Positions 53,479 to 61,451 of a DNA stretch of 64,000 nt are shown one piece after another; the stretch's first letter is position 1, and every line of letters starts with the position of its first letter. Location of the stretch: the NCBI RefSeq assembly GCF_001721645.1, contig NZ_CP017141.1:6262001-6326000 (forward strand), in the 5' to 3' direction. The notes under the pieces were generated by a model. The model was not told the origin of the DNA. It searched no databases and saw nothing but the letters and a program-made list of their open reading frames with translations. The translations under genes were made by a program, and so were the position numbers. The stretch comes from Pedobacter steynii (lineage in GTDB: Bacteria; Bacteroidota; Bacteroidia; Sphingobacteriales; Sphingobacteriaceae).

Positions 53479-54483
53479 TTACTTTGGTTCTTCTATAGCC
53501 GCTTTCTCTTTAGGAACGAATATCAGCGAAGCAATTACCGATAAAATCAATACCCCTCCTACTATTGATAAAGAAAGTGGAGAAGAGATATGATAAATCG
53601 GTGCAATCACCATTTTTACCCCTATAAATGCCAGGATAATTGCCAAGCCATATTTCAATAAGCTGAACATATGAATGAAATTAGCCAGAAGAAAATATAA
53701 AGCCCTTAAGCCCAATATGGCAAAAATATTAGAAGTATATAAAATCAACGGATCATCCGGAGCAATCGCAAAAATCGCAGGGATGGAATCTACCGCAAAA
53801 AGTAAATCAGTAAATTCAATCACAGCCACGACAACCAATAAGGGAGTAGCCAACTTTACACCGTTCTCCACGGTAAAGAACTTAGCACCATCAAACTCTT
53901 TACTTACTTTAAAGAATTTATAAACCAGACGTGCACCTGCACTCTTGCTAAAATCCTTCTCCTCGTCACCGTCGTCGTCTGCAACCCATGATTTGATCCC
54001 TGCATAAATCAGGAACAGACCAAAAATCAACAACACGATGTTAATTTTAACCAGGTGGCCCAATATGGTCATTTCCGGAAGGTAAGTCAGGTTAATCAAT
54101 CCTACACCGGCAAAAATGAAAATTGCACGGAACAACAAAGCACCAATAATACCCCAGAAAAGCACTTTATGGTGCAACTCTTTGGGAACTTTAAAAAATC
54201 CAAAAACCAGAATAAACACAAAGAGGTTATCTACAGATAAGGCTTTTTCAATCCAATAAGCGGATTGAAACTGTGTGAACTTCTCAAATCCGGAGGTGAT
54301 GTAAATAACCCCACTGAAAATCATGGATAAACTGATCCATACGATAGACCAAATAGCTGCTTCTTTACTTGATACTGCGTGAACCTTCTTATTAAAAACG
54401 CCCAGATCCAGTAGCAGCATCACAAGGACCAGCACTGCGAACCCGATGATCACACCGGGATGATTGATTAAATTATTATCCAT
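53479..54483 (-). CDS. terC: TerC-family membrane protein
   Basis: 334 residues with about nine membrane helices (GVIIGFAVLVLVMLLLDLGVF; SIVWISLSMIFSGVIYIT; LSVDNLFVFILVFGFF). The acidic, membrane-embedded ASP/GLU motif of the family is visible in ALSVDNLFV and LLFAVDSIPAIFAI. TerC/Alx proteins are linked to tellurite resistance and to metal (Mn) homeostasis at the inner membrane. It is the last gene of the Ter operon. A 47-base gap precedes it, so it may have a separate start. Confidence 0.95.
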   Translation of the reverse strand: MDNNLINHPGVIIGFAVLVLVMLLLDLGVFNKKVHAVSSKEAAIWSIVWISLSMIFSGVIYITSGFEKFTQFQSAYWIEKALSVDNLFVFILVFGFFKVPKELHHKVLFWGIIGALLFRAIFIFAGVGLINLTYLPEMTILGHLVKINIVLLIFGLFLIYAGIKSWVADDDGDEEKDFSKSAGARLVYKFFKVSKEFDGAKFFTVENGVKLATPLLVVVAVIEFTDLLFAVDSIPAIFAIAPDDPLILYTSNIFAILGLRALYFLLANFIHMFSLLKYGLAIILAFIGVKMVIAPIYHISSPLSLSIVGGVLILSVIASLIFVPKEKAAIEEPK

Positions 54484-54530
54484 TTTTTACTTTATAGTTT
54501 TTATTAATTGTGATAATTGCCTTAAAAATG

Positions 54531-55493
54531 CTAAAAAAGATCGGTTTTAAGCATCGCTTTTAAAATATTTGCCTGCACATCAAAGTTATTCAGATGATCA
54601 AGGAAATTGATATCTGATATCTTCAGGTAGTTTTCTTCTAAAAGAGCGATAATTTCTTTTGGAATATAGGATTTAAGTGCCGCAGCACTACTCTCCAGCT
54701 TGTCATTTTTATAAGAAAGCTCCTGAATAATCTTCTCTTTTTCAGACAGGTTTGTAGACCAGTCTACTTCTTTAAGTATATCCAGATCGCAGAACAGAAA
54801 CAAGTTTCTACTTGGAAAAAACAGAAAATGACGATCTAAATCTATAAACTTATAAACCTCAATAATCAACTGTCCCGACTTTAACCCATAAAAAAATTCC
54901 GTTTTAAAATCCTGTTTACACAACATACCCATCAGTTTTTTCTGAATACTGGCACTTACATCCACATACATTTCCTTAGGATCATAGTCGATCAGCTGAC
55001 TCAGCTGATCCGGACTAATATTATAAAAGAAATCTTTAGCATACCTGGAGCTGAAAGAGTTGATGTTTTTTGAAAATGGGAATTCCGTACTGAGTTCTGA
55101 CAATACCTGGAACAATTTTCTTAAGGATAAGTTGATCTTTAAGGCCTGCTTCTGTTTATCCAGATTAAAGTTCTTGTCCGTATATACAGAACTGTTCATC
55201 CGCTCCATCAATTCTTCATTTAGATGAATTTCATCGTATAGCAGACTCACATTCTTTTCATTATTTTTCTTAATCTTTCGGAGAAGTTCGATAACACTTG
55301 AGGTAAACTGAACGTGAAAAAGTTCCAGTTTATCAATATCCAGATCCTCATTCTGCTCAAACAACTGGTGAATAACCTGACTGCGCAGATATATTTTATA
55401 TACGGACTCCTCCTCAAAAAACACAGAGAGCAGCTGTAAACGGCTGATCTCTGTACGGGATTCCTTTAAAATATAAACACGGCGTTCATCCAT
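54531..55493 (-). CDS. Unrecognised helical protein in the Ter operon
   Basis: 320 residues with no signal or membrane helix. Most of the chain is predicted to be alpha-helical with Leu/Lys/Glu patterns (SSVIELLRKIKKNNEKNVSLL; KQKQALKINLSLRKLFQVL) plus a possible beta section near LIIEVYKFIDLDRHFLFF. I know no family that fits. It lies between telA and terC on the same strand (gap of nine bases to telA), so it very likely belongs to the Ter response and may be a partner of TelA. Confidence 0.6.
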   Translation of the reverse strand: MDERRVYILKESRTEISRLQLLSVFFEEESVYKIYLRSQVIHQLFEQNEDLDIDKLELFHVQFTSSVIELLRKIKKNNEKNVSLLYDEIHLNEELMERMNSSVYTDKNFNLDKQKQALKINLSLRKLFQVLSELSTEFPFSKNINSFSSRYAKDFFYNISPDQLSQLIDYDPKEMYVDVSASIQKKLMGMLCKQDFKTEFFYGLKSGQLIIEVYKFIDLDRHFLFFPSRNLFLFCDLDILKEVDWSTNLSEKEKIIQELSYKNDKLESSAAALKSYIPKEIIALLEENYLKISDINFLDHLNNFDVQANILKAMLKTDLF

Positions 55494-55502
55494 TGATTAA
55501 TT

Positions 55503-56600
55503 TTAATTAACGCGGGTAACGTTTTTCTTCAGTTCTGCTTCCAGGGTTTTTAATTCCCCATCCAGCACCCTTCTGCTTTGGTTACCTTCTTCATGAATTT
55601 TCTTCACCTCATTTAAGGTTTCGATCAACGAATTGGTCGTCATCTTCAAGGTTTCAAGAGACACCACAGTTTTCTCATTTTCTTTCGCCACATCGATGCT
55701 GTTTTGTTTCAGCATTTCTGCATTTTTCTGTAAAATGGTATTTGTGGTATCGGATATTTTTTTCTGCATCTCCACATTGGCCTTTTGCCGTTGCAGCGCC
55801 ACCGCAATCGTCAACTGATTTTTCCATACCGGAATTGTGGTCGATACAATTGATTGTGCTTTTTCTGCGATGGAAGTATTGTTGTTCTGTACCACCCTGA
55901 TCTGTGCCAGCGACTGCAACATGATAAAGCGTACAATTTTCATGTCCGCCAGTCTCTTATCCAATCTACTCAGGAAGTCCCTTAAATCAGCAATTTCATA
56001 ATCCTGATAATCCGCAGGTCTTCCCTCCATCTCCGCCAGCTTAACACTCAGTTCATTGTATTTAAGCTGTCCTGAGATGATCAGTTCTTCCATCTGATGG
56101 ATGTACCCTACATTGCTGTCGAACATCGTCTGAAGCGAGCTATTATCTTTAATAGAGTTTAAACGTCCAGCTTTGATTTTATTAGTGATTTTATCAATAT
56201 TATTCACCACCACATCATATTTCTGGAAGAGTTTTTTAACATCTACCACCAGATTTTTCAGGAAGGGGATCTTTGAAATAAAAGACTTAAAGCCACCTTG
56301 TTCCAACTCAGAGACATCAATATAATTCAGCTCAGTCAGCAATTCGTTGATTAATCCACCAACTTCACCGCTATTATAGGTACGTACAGAAGACAAAAAC
56401 TCATTACTGTACTTCTCCATAGAATTCTGTGCCTCTACCCCATAATTCAGGATAGAGTTCACGTCTGAAGGTTCCAATGATTTATTGAGCTCATTGTATT
56501 TTCTGGTTTCCTCAGGAGTAATGGTAGTCAGATCAACATTTCCGTCCTTATCCAGTTTTACAGGAGTAAGGTTTTGGGTATTACTTGGGTTTGTTTCCAT
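55503..56600 (-). CDS. telA: TelA/KlaA toxic-anion-resistance protein
   Basis: 365 residues, cytosolic, almost wholly alpha-helical with long coiled-coil segments. The stretch FLSRLDKRLADMKIVRFIMLQ, then QIRVVQNNNTSIAEKAQSIVSTTIPVWKNQL and VALQRQKANVEMQKKISDTTN is characteristic of the TelA family that accompanies TerD genes. Its exact role in tellurite/stress resistance is not settled; it may form oligomers with TerD proteins. It is 32 bases downstream of the second terD-like gene. Confidence 0.93.
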   Translation of the reverse strand: METNPSNTQNLTPVKLDKDGNVDLTTITPEETRKYNELNKSLEPSDVNSILNYGVEAQNSMEKYSNEFLSSVRTYNSGEVGGLINELLTELNYIDVSELEQGGFKSFISKIPFLKNLVVDVKKLFQKYDVVVNNIDKITNKIKAGRLNSIKDNSSLQTMFDSNVGYIHQMEELIISGQLKYNELSVKLAEMEGRPADYQDYEIADLRDFLSRLDKRLADMKIVRFIMLQSLAQIRVVQNNNTSIAEKAQSIVSTTIPVWKNQLTIAVALQRQKANVEMQKKISDTTNTILQKNAEMLKQNSIDVAKENEKTVVSLETLKMTTNSLIETLNEVKKIHEEGNQSRRVLDGELKTLEAELKKNVTRVN

Positions 56601-56632
56601 AATTTAATAAAATGATCATCAACCTTTAGAGC

Positions 56633-57247
56633 TTATAAATAGCTTTGTGTTACGGTATTTACCGTTTCTTCTAATTTTTTGTCTTTTGTAGGTTCTCCGA
56701 TTGCGTTGAATTTCCATTCTCCGTTTTTCTTATAGAACACCCCCATAACCATGGAAACATGGCCGGCAAATCCTGAACCGTTTGCAATGTCATAAGTGGC
56801 AAACACTTCGTTTACTCTTTTTGGTGTTCCTTCATAAATACGAATCGAGGCAAAAGGAATTGTTCCAAAATCATGACCTCTAAAACTGTTCAATACAAAA
56901 GCCACATAATTGACTGCCGGATTAAGTTGGGAAAAATCAAGCGTAATCACTTCATTATCTAATCCATCATCCCCTCCCATATCACCGGTTAAATCATCAC
57001 CGCTATGTTTCACGGCACCATCTTTGGATTTTAAGCTACCGAAGTAAACTACGTCCACGAGTTGTTTGTTCTCATTAAATAAAGCACAGCTGGCATCTAA
57101 ATCCACTGCTTCTTTACTTTTGCCGAAGCCAAACATGCCTTTTTTCTCGATGGCACCCCAGTTGATACCTACGCAAATATTTTGAAGTTTACTTCCATTA
57201 CTTTTTTCAAGACTAATACGTTGTCCTTTTTGAAGATTGATTGCCAT
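56633..57247 (-). CDS. TerD-family protein, TerZ-like
   Basis: 204 residues of the calcium-binding TerD/TerZ/TerE/CABP family. The motif VDLDASCALFNENKQLVD, VYFGSLKSKDGAVKHSGDDL and TGDMGGDDGLDNEVITLDFS provide acidic residues of the Ca sites. An insert (GAIEKKGMFGFGKSKE) after GINW distinguishes it from the other copy. The first ten residues, MAINLQKGQR, are identical with those of the neighbouring TerD, evidence of a tandem duplication. Cytosolic. Confidence 0.94.
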   Translation of the reverse strand: MAINLQKGQRISLEKSNGSKLQNICVGINWGAIEKKGMFGFGKSKEAVDLDASCALFNENKQLVDVVYFGSLKSKDGAVKHSGDDLTGDMGGDDGLDNEVITLDFSQLNPAVNYVAFVLNSFRGHDFGTIPFASIRIYEGTPKRVNEVFATYDIANGSGFAGHVSMVMGVFYKKNGEWKFNAIGEPTKDKKLEETVNTVTQSYL

Positions 57248-57253
57248 AATTTC

Positions 57254-57808
57254 TTATTGATATTTGTTTAAATAATCCTGTAAACCGCCTTTCATACCCA
57301 TTCCTACTGCTTCGAATTTCCATTTTCCTTCACGCTTGTAAATTCTTCCAAACTCCACAGCCGTTTCAATGGAAAAGTCTTCTTCCAATTCATACTTTAA
57401 GATCACTTCATTGCTTGAAGCATCGAAAATACGGACAAAAGAATTTCTTACCTGCCCAAAATTTTGCCTTCTACTGTCTGCATCATGAATCGTTACCACT
57501 ATACAGATCTCAGCTACTTTTGAATCAATAGTGGTCAGATCAATTTTAATTTGCTCATCATCACCATCTCCGGCTCCTGTCAGGTTATCTCCTGTATGTT
57601 CTACGGCCCCATCAGGTGATTTCAGGTTATTGTAAAATACCAGGTGTTGATCCGACACTAACTTTTTCTGATCGTCTAATATAAAAATGGAAGCATCTAA
57701 ATCAAATGCGGTACCTGTAGTAGAGCTGTTGGTATCCCAGCCTAGCCCAATGGTAAATTTAGGGGCATCAATGTTCTCTCTTTGCCCTTTTTGCAAGTTA
57801 ATCGCCAT
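57254..57808 (-). CDS. terD: TerD-family calcium-binding protein
   Basis: 184 residues, near the 190-residue norm. FTIGLGWDTN, FDLDASIFILDDQ, VFYNNLKSPDGAVEHTGDNL and AGDGDDEQIKIDLTTID carry the two Ca-binding acidic clusters, and SFVRIFDASSNEVILKYEL is typical. These proteins are thought to assemble in response to stress under Ca control. Its stop is six bases before the second TerD copy and its start one base after the PRTase gene, so the three form one compact transcript. Confidence 0.95.
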   Translation of the reverse strand: MAINLQKGQRENIDAPKFTIGLGWDTNSSTTGTAFDLDASIFILDDQKKLVSDQHLVFYNNLKSPDGAVEHTGDNLTGAGDGDDEQIKIDLTTIDSKVAEICIVVTIHDADSRRQNFGQVRNSFVRIFDASSNEVILKYELEEDFSIETAVEFGRIYKREGKWKFEAVGMGMKGGLQDYLNKYQ

Positions 57809-57809
57809 A

Positions 57810-58646
57810 TTAAATCAATTTATAATTGTTACTATATATATAGTTCTTTAAATAATTCAGGTTTTCCGAATAGGATTCTATCGTATGGTAGCTGTTGCCT
57901 AATGACAAATCATAAAGATTATTGATAAAATCTCCACTTTGACGCTCCAAAAAGATAGAAAAACTATTAAAATCGCAATTTAGGATATATTTAACAATCC
58001 GCGTATTTATACAGAAATTTCCTCCTTTAATGATTTCCTCCAGATGGAAAATTGACTTCACCTGGTGGTAGTTTAAATGATTTTCTACGTTGGGATGAAT
58101 GTCTTTATTCATTAGCTCTGCATAATAGAGCATGTGAATGTCATTTTTCAATCCATATTCTTTGACCATTTTCAAGATCATCCGTTCATGACTGCCGGTA
58201 ATTTTTATGTCGTCCAGAAAAAGCAGTGTTTTACCTTCCAAAAAATCCTTATCGATATGAAAAGAGTCGTTTCCGATCAGGTTCATCCGGTCTTCCGCAC
58301 TAAGTGCACCATAATCTTCCTTATAGGTAATGGTACGATGAACTTTAGCTTCCTGAACAACCAGGCCACCATGTTCCACCAACCAGCGGTTCAGCTGAGA
58401 AACGAAATAGTTTTTCATTGCAAAAGTTGCCGTTGGAATGAAGCAATAAGGACTGGAAATAACCACAATCTGCCCGGTAATGAAATTTTCCGTCAGATAA
58501 TATCGGATAAATCCATCTGCAAGGTCTTTTCCAAAGGATCTGGCCACTTGTTCATCACCGAATTTAAACCGGCTATAATCGTTGGGCTCAAACCCGAAAT
58601 TATCCGTGTTGTGGATTTTATGTAAAGAATAGGTGTATGGTATCAT
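57810..58646 (-). CDS. Phosphoribosyltransferase-like protein of Ter systems
   Basis: 278 residues. The PRPP-binding type motif is LLFLDDIKITGSHERMIL (acidic pair, then a Thr-Gly loop), with VVISSPYCFIPTATFAMKNY upstream. In Ter clusters a PRTase acts with a HAD enzyme in making an unidentified nucleoside-like metabolite, as proposed in the literature on Ter-dependent stress systems; here the same pair is present. The protein has no PELOTA/TRSP extension. It overlaps the HAD gene by four bases. Good fit by context, moderate by sequence. Confidence 0.8.
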   Translation of the reverse strand: MIPYTYSLHKIHNTDNFGFEPNDYSRFKFGDEQVARSFGKDLADGFIRYYLTENFITGQIVVISSPYCFIPTATFAMKNYFVSQLNRWLVEHGGLVVQEAKVHRTITYKEDYGALSAEDRMNLIGNDSFHIDKDFLEGKTLLFLDDIKITGSHERMILKMVKEYGLKNDIHMLYYAELMNKDIHPNVENHLNYHQVKSIFHLEEIIKGGNFCINTRIVKYILNCDFNSFSIFLERQSGDFINNLYDLSLGNSYHTIESYSENLNYLKNYIYSNNYKLI

Positions 58647-59338
58647 GAAAGTAGGTGTGAAATAGATAGATGATTTGAGTTGATGAGCAAGCTGTTAATG
58701 CCAATAGCTTCAGCCCCTTTGATATCCGCAATAGGATTATCACCGATATGGATAATTTCTTTTAATTCTATTTGCGGATGTTTCTTTTGATCAATGGTGT
58801 CCAGCATCAATTGAAAAAATTCTCGGTTTGGCTTGGACAAACGAAATTCATCCGAATACAACTGAAAATCTAACAGGCCATCCAATTTCAAATGTTTTAA
58901 TACTTTTCTTAATGTTTTTCCCTTTATAAATCCGGTATTGCTTAAAATACTAATTGTACTTAAATCAGATTCCCTTAACTGACCTAACACGTCAATACAT
59001 TCAGAACAATATAACAGGGGCATATGTTTTAATAATAATTCCTCCATCTCCAGATATAATCCTTCCACATCTATATCCTGAAAGGCGGTAGAGTAATCAT
59101 TAATAATGCTAATCACCATCAGGTACATCTCATCAGCATCGATATTCTTTCCAGTTTTTTCATTGATGGCATTCACCATCAGGTCGACCTGCCGGAAGAT
59201 CAGTGCCACTTCTTCTATCGTTTTTTTTGTGGTATTAAAATGAGTTTGAAAGTATTTTGTCCTTTCCATCTTAAAGGCTGGATCTGATTTGATTAAGGTT
59301 AACCAAAGATCAAAGGAATAGTGTTTATAAAAAGGCAT
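58643..59338 (-). CDS. HAD-family hydrolase of the Ter operon
   Basis: 231 residues, HAD fold. Motif I is YSFDLWLTLI, where the nucleophile Asp is present but the second Asp (acid/base, +2) is replaced by Trp. Motif II Ser/Thr is in TISILSNTGF, motif III Lys in LSKPNREFF and motif IV in HIGDNPIADIKGAE, so metal binding is intact. Loss of the +2 Asp usually means a weak or altered phosphatase or a dehalogenase-like action. It is the first gene of the operon and pairs with the PRTase gene. Confidence 0.85.
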   Translation of the reverse strand: MPFYKHYSFDLWLTLIKSDPAFKMERTKYFQTHFNTTKKTIEEVALIFRQVDLMVNAINEKTGKNIDADEMYLMVISIINDYSTAFQDIDVEGLYLEMEELLLKHMPLLYCSECIDVLGQLRESDLSTISILSNTGFIKGKTLRKVLKHLKLDGLLDFQLYSDEFRLSKPNREFFQLMLDTIDQKKHPQIELKEIIHIGDNPIADIKGAEAIGINSLLINSNHLSISHLLS

Positions 59339-59467
59339 CTTAAAGTGATATTTTCCAGTCTGATTTAATTAGGACCATAATGTTACAAATTTTGGATTGT
59401 AGTTCGAAATTAAATTTACCAAGCTGAGAATAAACACAGTTTTGCACCGCTCCCTCATCAGCAATTT

Positions 59468-60034
59468 TTATTTCACTTTATCCAGTGGGTTTCTGCGGGT
59501 TGAGCTGGAAGTTTTATACTTGCTCGGTGTCAGTCCGGTTAAAGATTTAAATTGAGCAGACAAATGTGCACTACTGCTGTACCCCATTTTATAAGCAATC
59601 TCGTTCAGATTCAATTCGCCGTATTCAAGAAGCTCCTTTACCTTTTCTATTTTCTGTTGAATGATATATTTTTCAATCGTAATGCCTTCCACATCCGAAA
59701 ATAAACGACTTAAATAGGCATAATCCTTATCAAGACGATCCGCGATTAAGTACATCAGACTTTGGTTAATCTCATTAAGATCTGAATAATGAACCAGTTC
59801 AATCACTTTGTTCTTAATCTGTTCTACCAACTGATCCTTTTCTTTATCGATTAATTCGAAACCAAGAATCTGAAAAGAAGAAGCGATATCCTGCAATTGA
59901 TAAGCATCAGGATCAGGGGCAACCTCCACTTTTCCAAGACTGATTTCCCCTACTTCAAAATTAAGGTTTTCCAATTGCTGACGCACAATCATCACGCAAC
60001 GGTCGCAAACCATATTCTTTACATATAACGTCAT
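59468..60034 (-). CDS. AraC-family regulator with HMA-like N-terminal domain
   Basis: 188 residues. The N-terminus (MTLYVKNMVCDRCVMIVRQQ) has a Cys-x-x-Cys at 10 and 13 and reads as a heavy-metal-associated domain; the C-terminal 100 residues form an AraC double helix-turn-helix (LNLNEIAYKMGYSSSAHLSAQFKSLTG). This union is frequent in Bacteroidota. The Cys pair suggests a metal or redox signal, which is not proven. It is divergent from the Bcr/CflA-type efflux gene, a likely target. Confidence 0.9.
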   Translation of the reverse strand: MTLYVKNMVCDRCVMIVRQQLENLNFEVGEISLGKVEVAPDPDAYQLQDIASSFQILGFELIDKEKDQLVEQIKNKVIELVHYSDLNEINQSLMYLIADRLDKDYAYLSRLFSDVEGITIEKYIIQQKIEKVKELLEYGELNLNEIAYKMGYSSSAHLSAQFKSLTGLTPSKYKTSSSTRRNPLDKVK

Positions 60035-60073
60035 ATCCGGATTATTTACCCCTAAAATTAAAGATTTAAACGC

Positions 60074-60081
60074 AAAAATAA
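60074..60081 (-). promoter_or_regulatory. -7 element of the AraC-type regulator gene
   Basis: The minus strand reads TATTTTTG (TAnnTTTG), about 40 bases before the start codon at 60034. A TTG lies 16 bases upstream, closer than usual. Confidence 0.45.
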
Positions 60082-60204
60082 GACCTTTTACTTTCGCAAG
60101 GTTTACATAATCCTGCGTAAAAGTTATATAATTAGGAGAATGTTGATTTCATGTTATCTTTTTACATTACAAACAGATTTTAGCGCAGCCCTAAGTACAA
60201 TGAG

Positions 60205-60212
60205 TATATTTG
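60205..60212 (+). promoter_or_regulatory. -7 element of the efflux pump gene
   Basis: TATATTTG (TAnnTTTG) ends nine bases before the ATG at 60222, so the predicted transcript would start only a few bases before the start codon, an almost leaderless mRNA. A TTTT stretch at about 60178-60181 may be the -33 part. Confidence 0.5.
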
Positions 60213-60221
60213 CGGGATCAG

Positions 60222-61451
60222 ATGACAAAGCAAAAATACTTCCTACTGATTCTTTTATTAGGATCCTTAACCGCCCTTGGCCCCTTTTCTATTGACATGT
60301 ACCTCCCTGGATTTCCCGCAATAGCGAAAGATCTGAATACTACTGTACTCAAAGTATCTCTGTCATTATCCAGCTTCTTTATAGGCATTTCGGCCGGACA
60401 ACTCTTGTATGGTCCATTATTAGATCGCTTTGGAAGAAAAAAACCTTTATACATCGGGCTCAGTGCCTATATTCTCGCTTCAGCAGGATGTGTATTTGCC
60501 ACTAGCCTGGATGCGCTGATTGTACTGCGTTTTATGCAGGCCATAGGAAGCTGTGCTGCTGCAGTAGCTTCTATTGCCATGGTGAGAGACTTATTTCCGG
60601 TACATGAAAATGCAAAAGTTTTTGCCCTGCTGATGCTCGTGGTAGGTGTCTCTCCAATGGTAGCCCCTACAATCGGAGGTTACGTTACCGTAGCTCTGGG
60701 ATGGCATGCCGTGTTTATTATTTTAATGGCTCTTGGTCTTTTAAACCTTATCGCCAGCTGGCTTTGGTTGCCTGATAGTTATCAACCAGACACCAGCCTT
60801 TCCCTAAAACCTGTTCCAATCATTAAAAACTTTCTTTCGGTTGTAAAGGAGCCCCAATTTTATACTTATGCATTTACAGGTGCACTGGCCTTTTCCGGAC
60901 TATTCGCTTATATCTCCGGTTCTCCTCTGATCTTTATCGATATCTTCAAAGTCTCTGAAGAAGGTTACGGATGGATATTCGCTTTGTTATCTGTAGGTTT
61001 AATAGGCTCCAGCCAGGTCAACACCTTAATGCTTAGGAGATACAAAAGTGAGCAGTTGATCTTTTCGGCATTAATCTGTCAACTATTTATCGTGTCTTTA
61101 TTCCTTATTGGCAGCATCAATCATTGGTTTGGGCTAATAGAAACCGTTGTATTGCTCTTTATCTTTTTATGTTGCCTTGGCTTTACCAATCCGAATACCT
61201 CCGCATTATCGCTTGCTCCTTTTTCAAGAAATGCAGGAAGTGCCTCAGCTCTAATGGGGTCGGTACAAATGGGGCTCGGTGCATTGGCTTCATTTGGGGT
61301 CAGCATGTTTGAAGTGAAATCCGCTGTACCGATGGTTTCCATTATGACTGGTACTACCATTACTGCTTTAATTATTTTAACATTGGGCAGAAGAAATATC
61401 AAAGTTCAGGCAACTGCAGAAAAACGCCCTAATTACCATGATTTAGAATAA
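60222..61451 (+). CDS. MFS efflux pump, Bcr/CflA family
   Basis: About 409 residues from the ATG at 60222; a TTG at 60210 would add four residues and lies inside the -7 box. Twelve membrane helices are visible. The first helix (LLLGSLTALGPFSIDMYLPG) and loop LLDRFGRKKPLY (the MFS signature between helices 2 and 3) and the PGFPAIAKDL region are typical of Bcr/CflA drug transporters. It pumps a drug-like or peptide substrate outward by proton exchange. Its 3' end overlaps the adenosine deaminase gene by 23 bases, tail to tail. Confidence 0.93.
   Translation: MTKQKYFLLILLLGSLTALGPFSIDMYLPGFPAIAKDLNTTVLKVSLSLSSFFIGISAGQLLYGPLLDRFGRKKPLYIGLSAYILASAGCVFATSLDALIVLRFMQAIGSCAAAVASIAMVRDLFPVHENAKVFALLMLVVGVSPMVAPTIGGYVTVALGWHAVFIILMALGLLNLIASWLWLPDSYQPDTSLSLKPVPIIKNFLSVVKEPQFYTYAFTGALAFSGLFAYISGSPLIFIDIFKVSEEGYGWIFALLSVGLIGSSQVNTLMLRRYKSEQLIFSALICQLFIVSLFLIGSINHWFGLIETVVLLFIFLCCLGFTNPNTSALSLAPFSRNAGSASALMGSVQMGLGALASFGVSMFEVKSAVPMVSIMTGTTITALIILTLGRRNIKVQATAEKRPNYHDLE

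Noticed and set aside
58134..58625. 163-residue plus-strand frame in the phosphoribosyltransferase gene
   Set aside because: It mirrors a conserved coding gene on the other strand and shows no family features.
60210..60221. TTG start that would extend the efflux pump by four residues
   Set aside because: It lies inside the likely -7 promoter box, so the ATG at 60222 is preferred.
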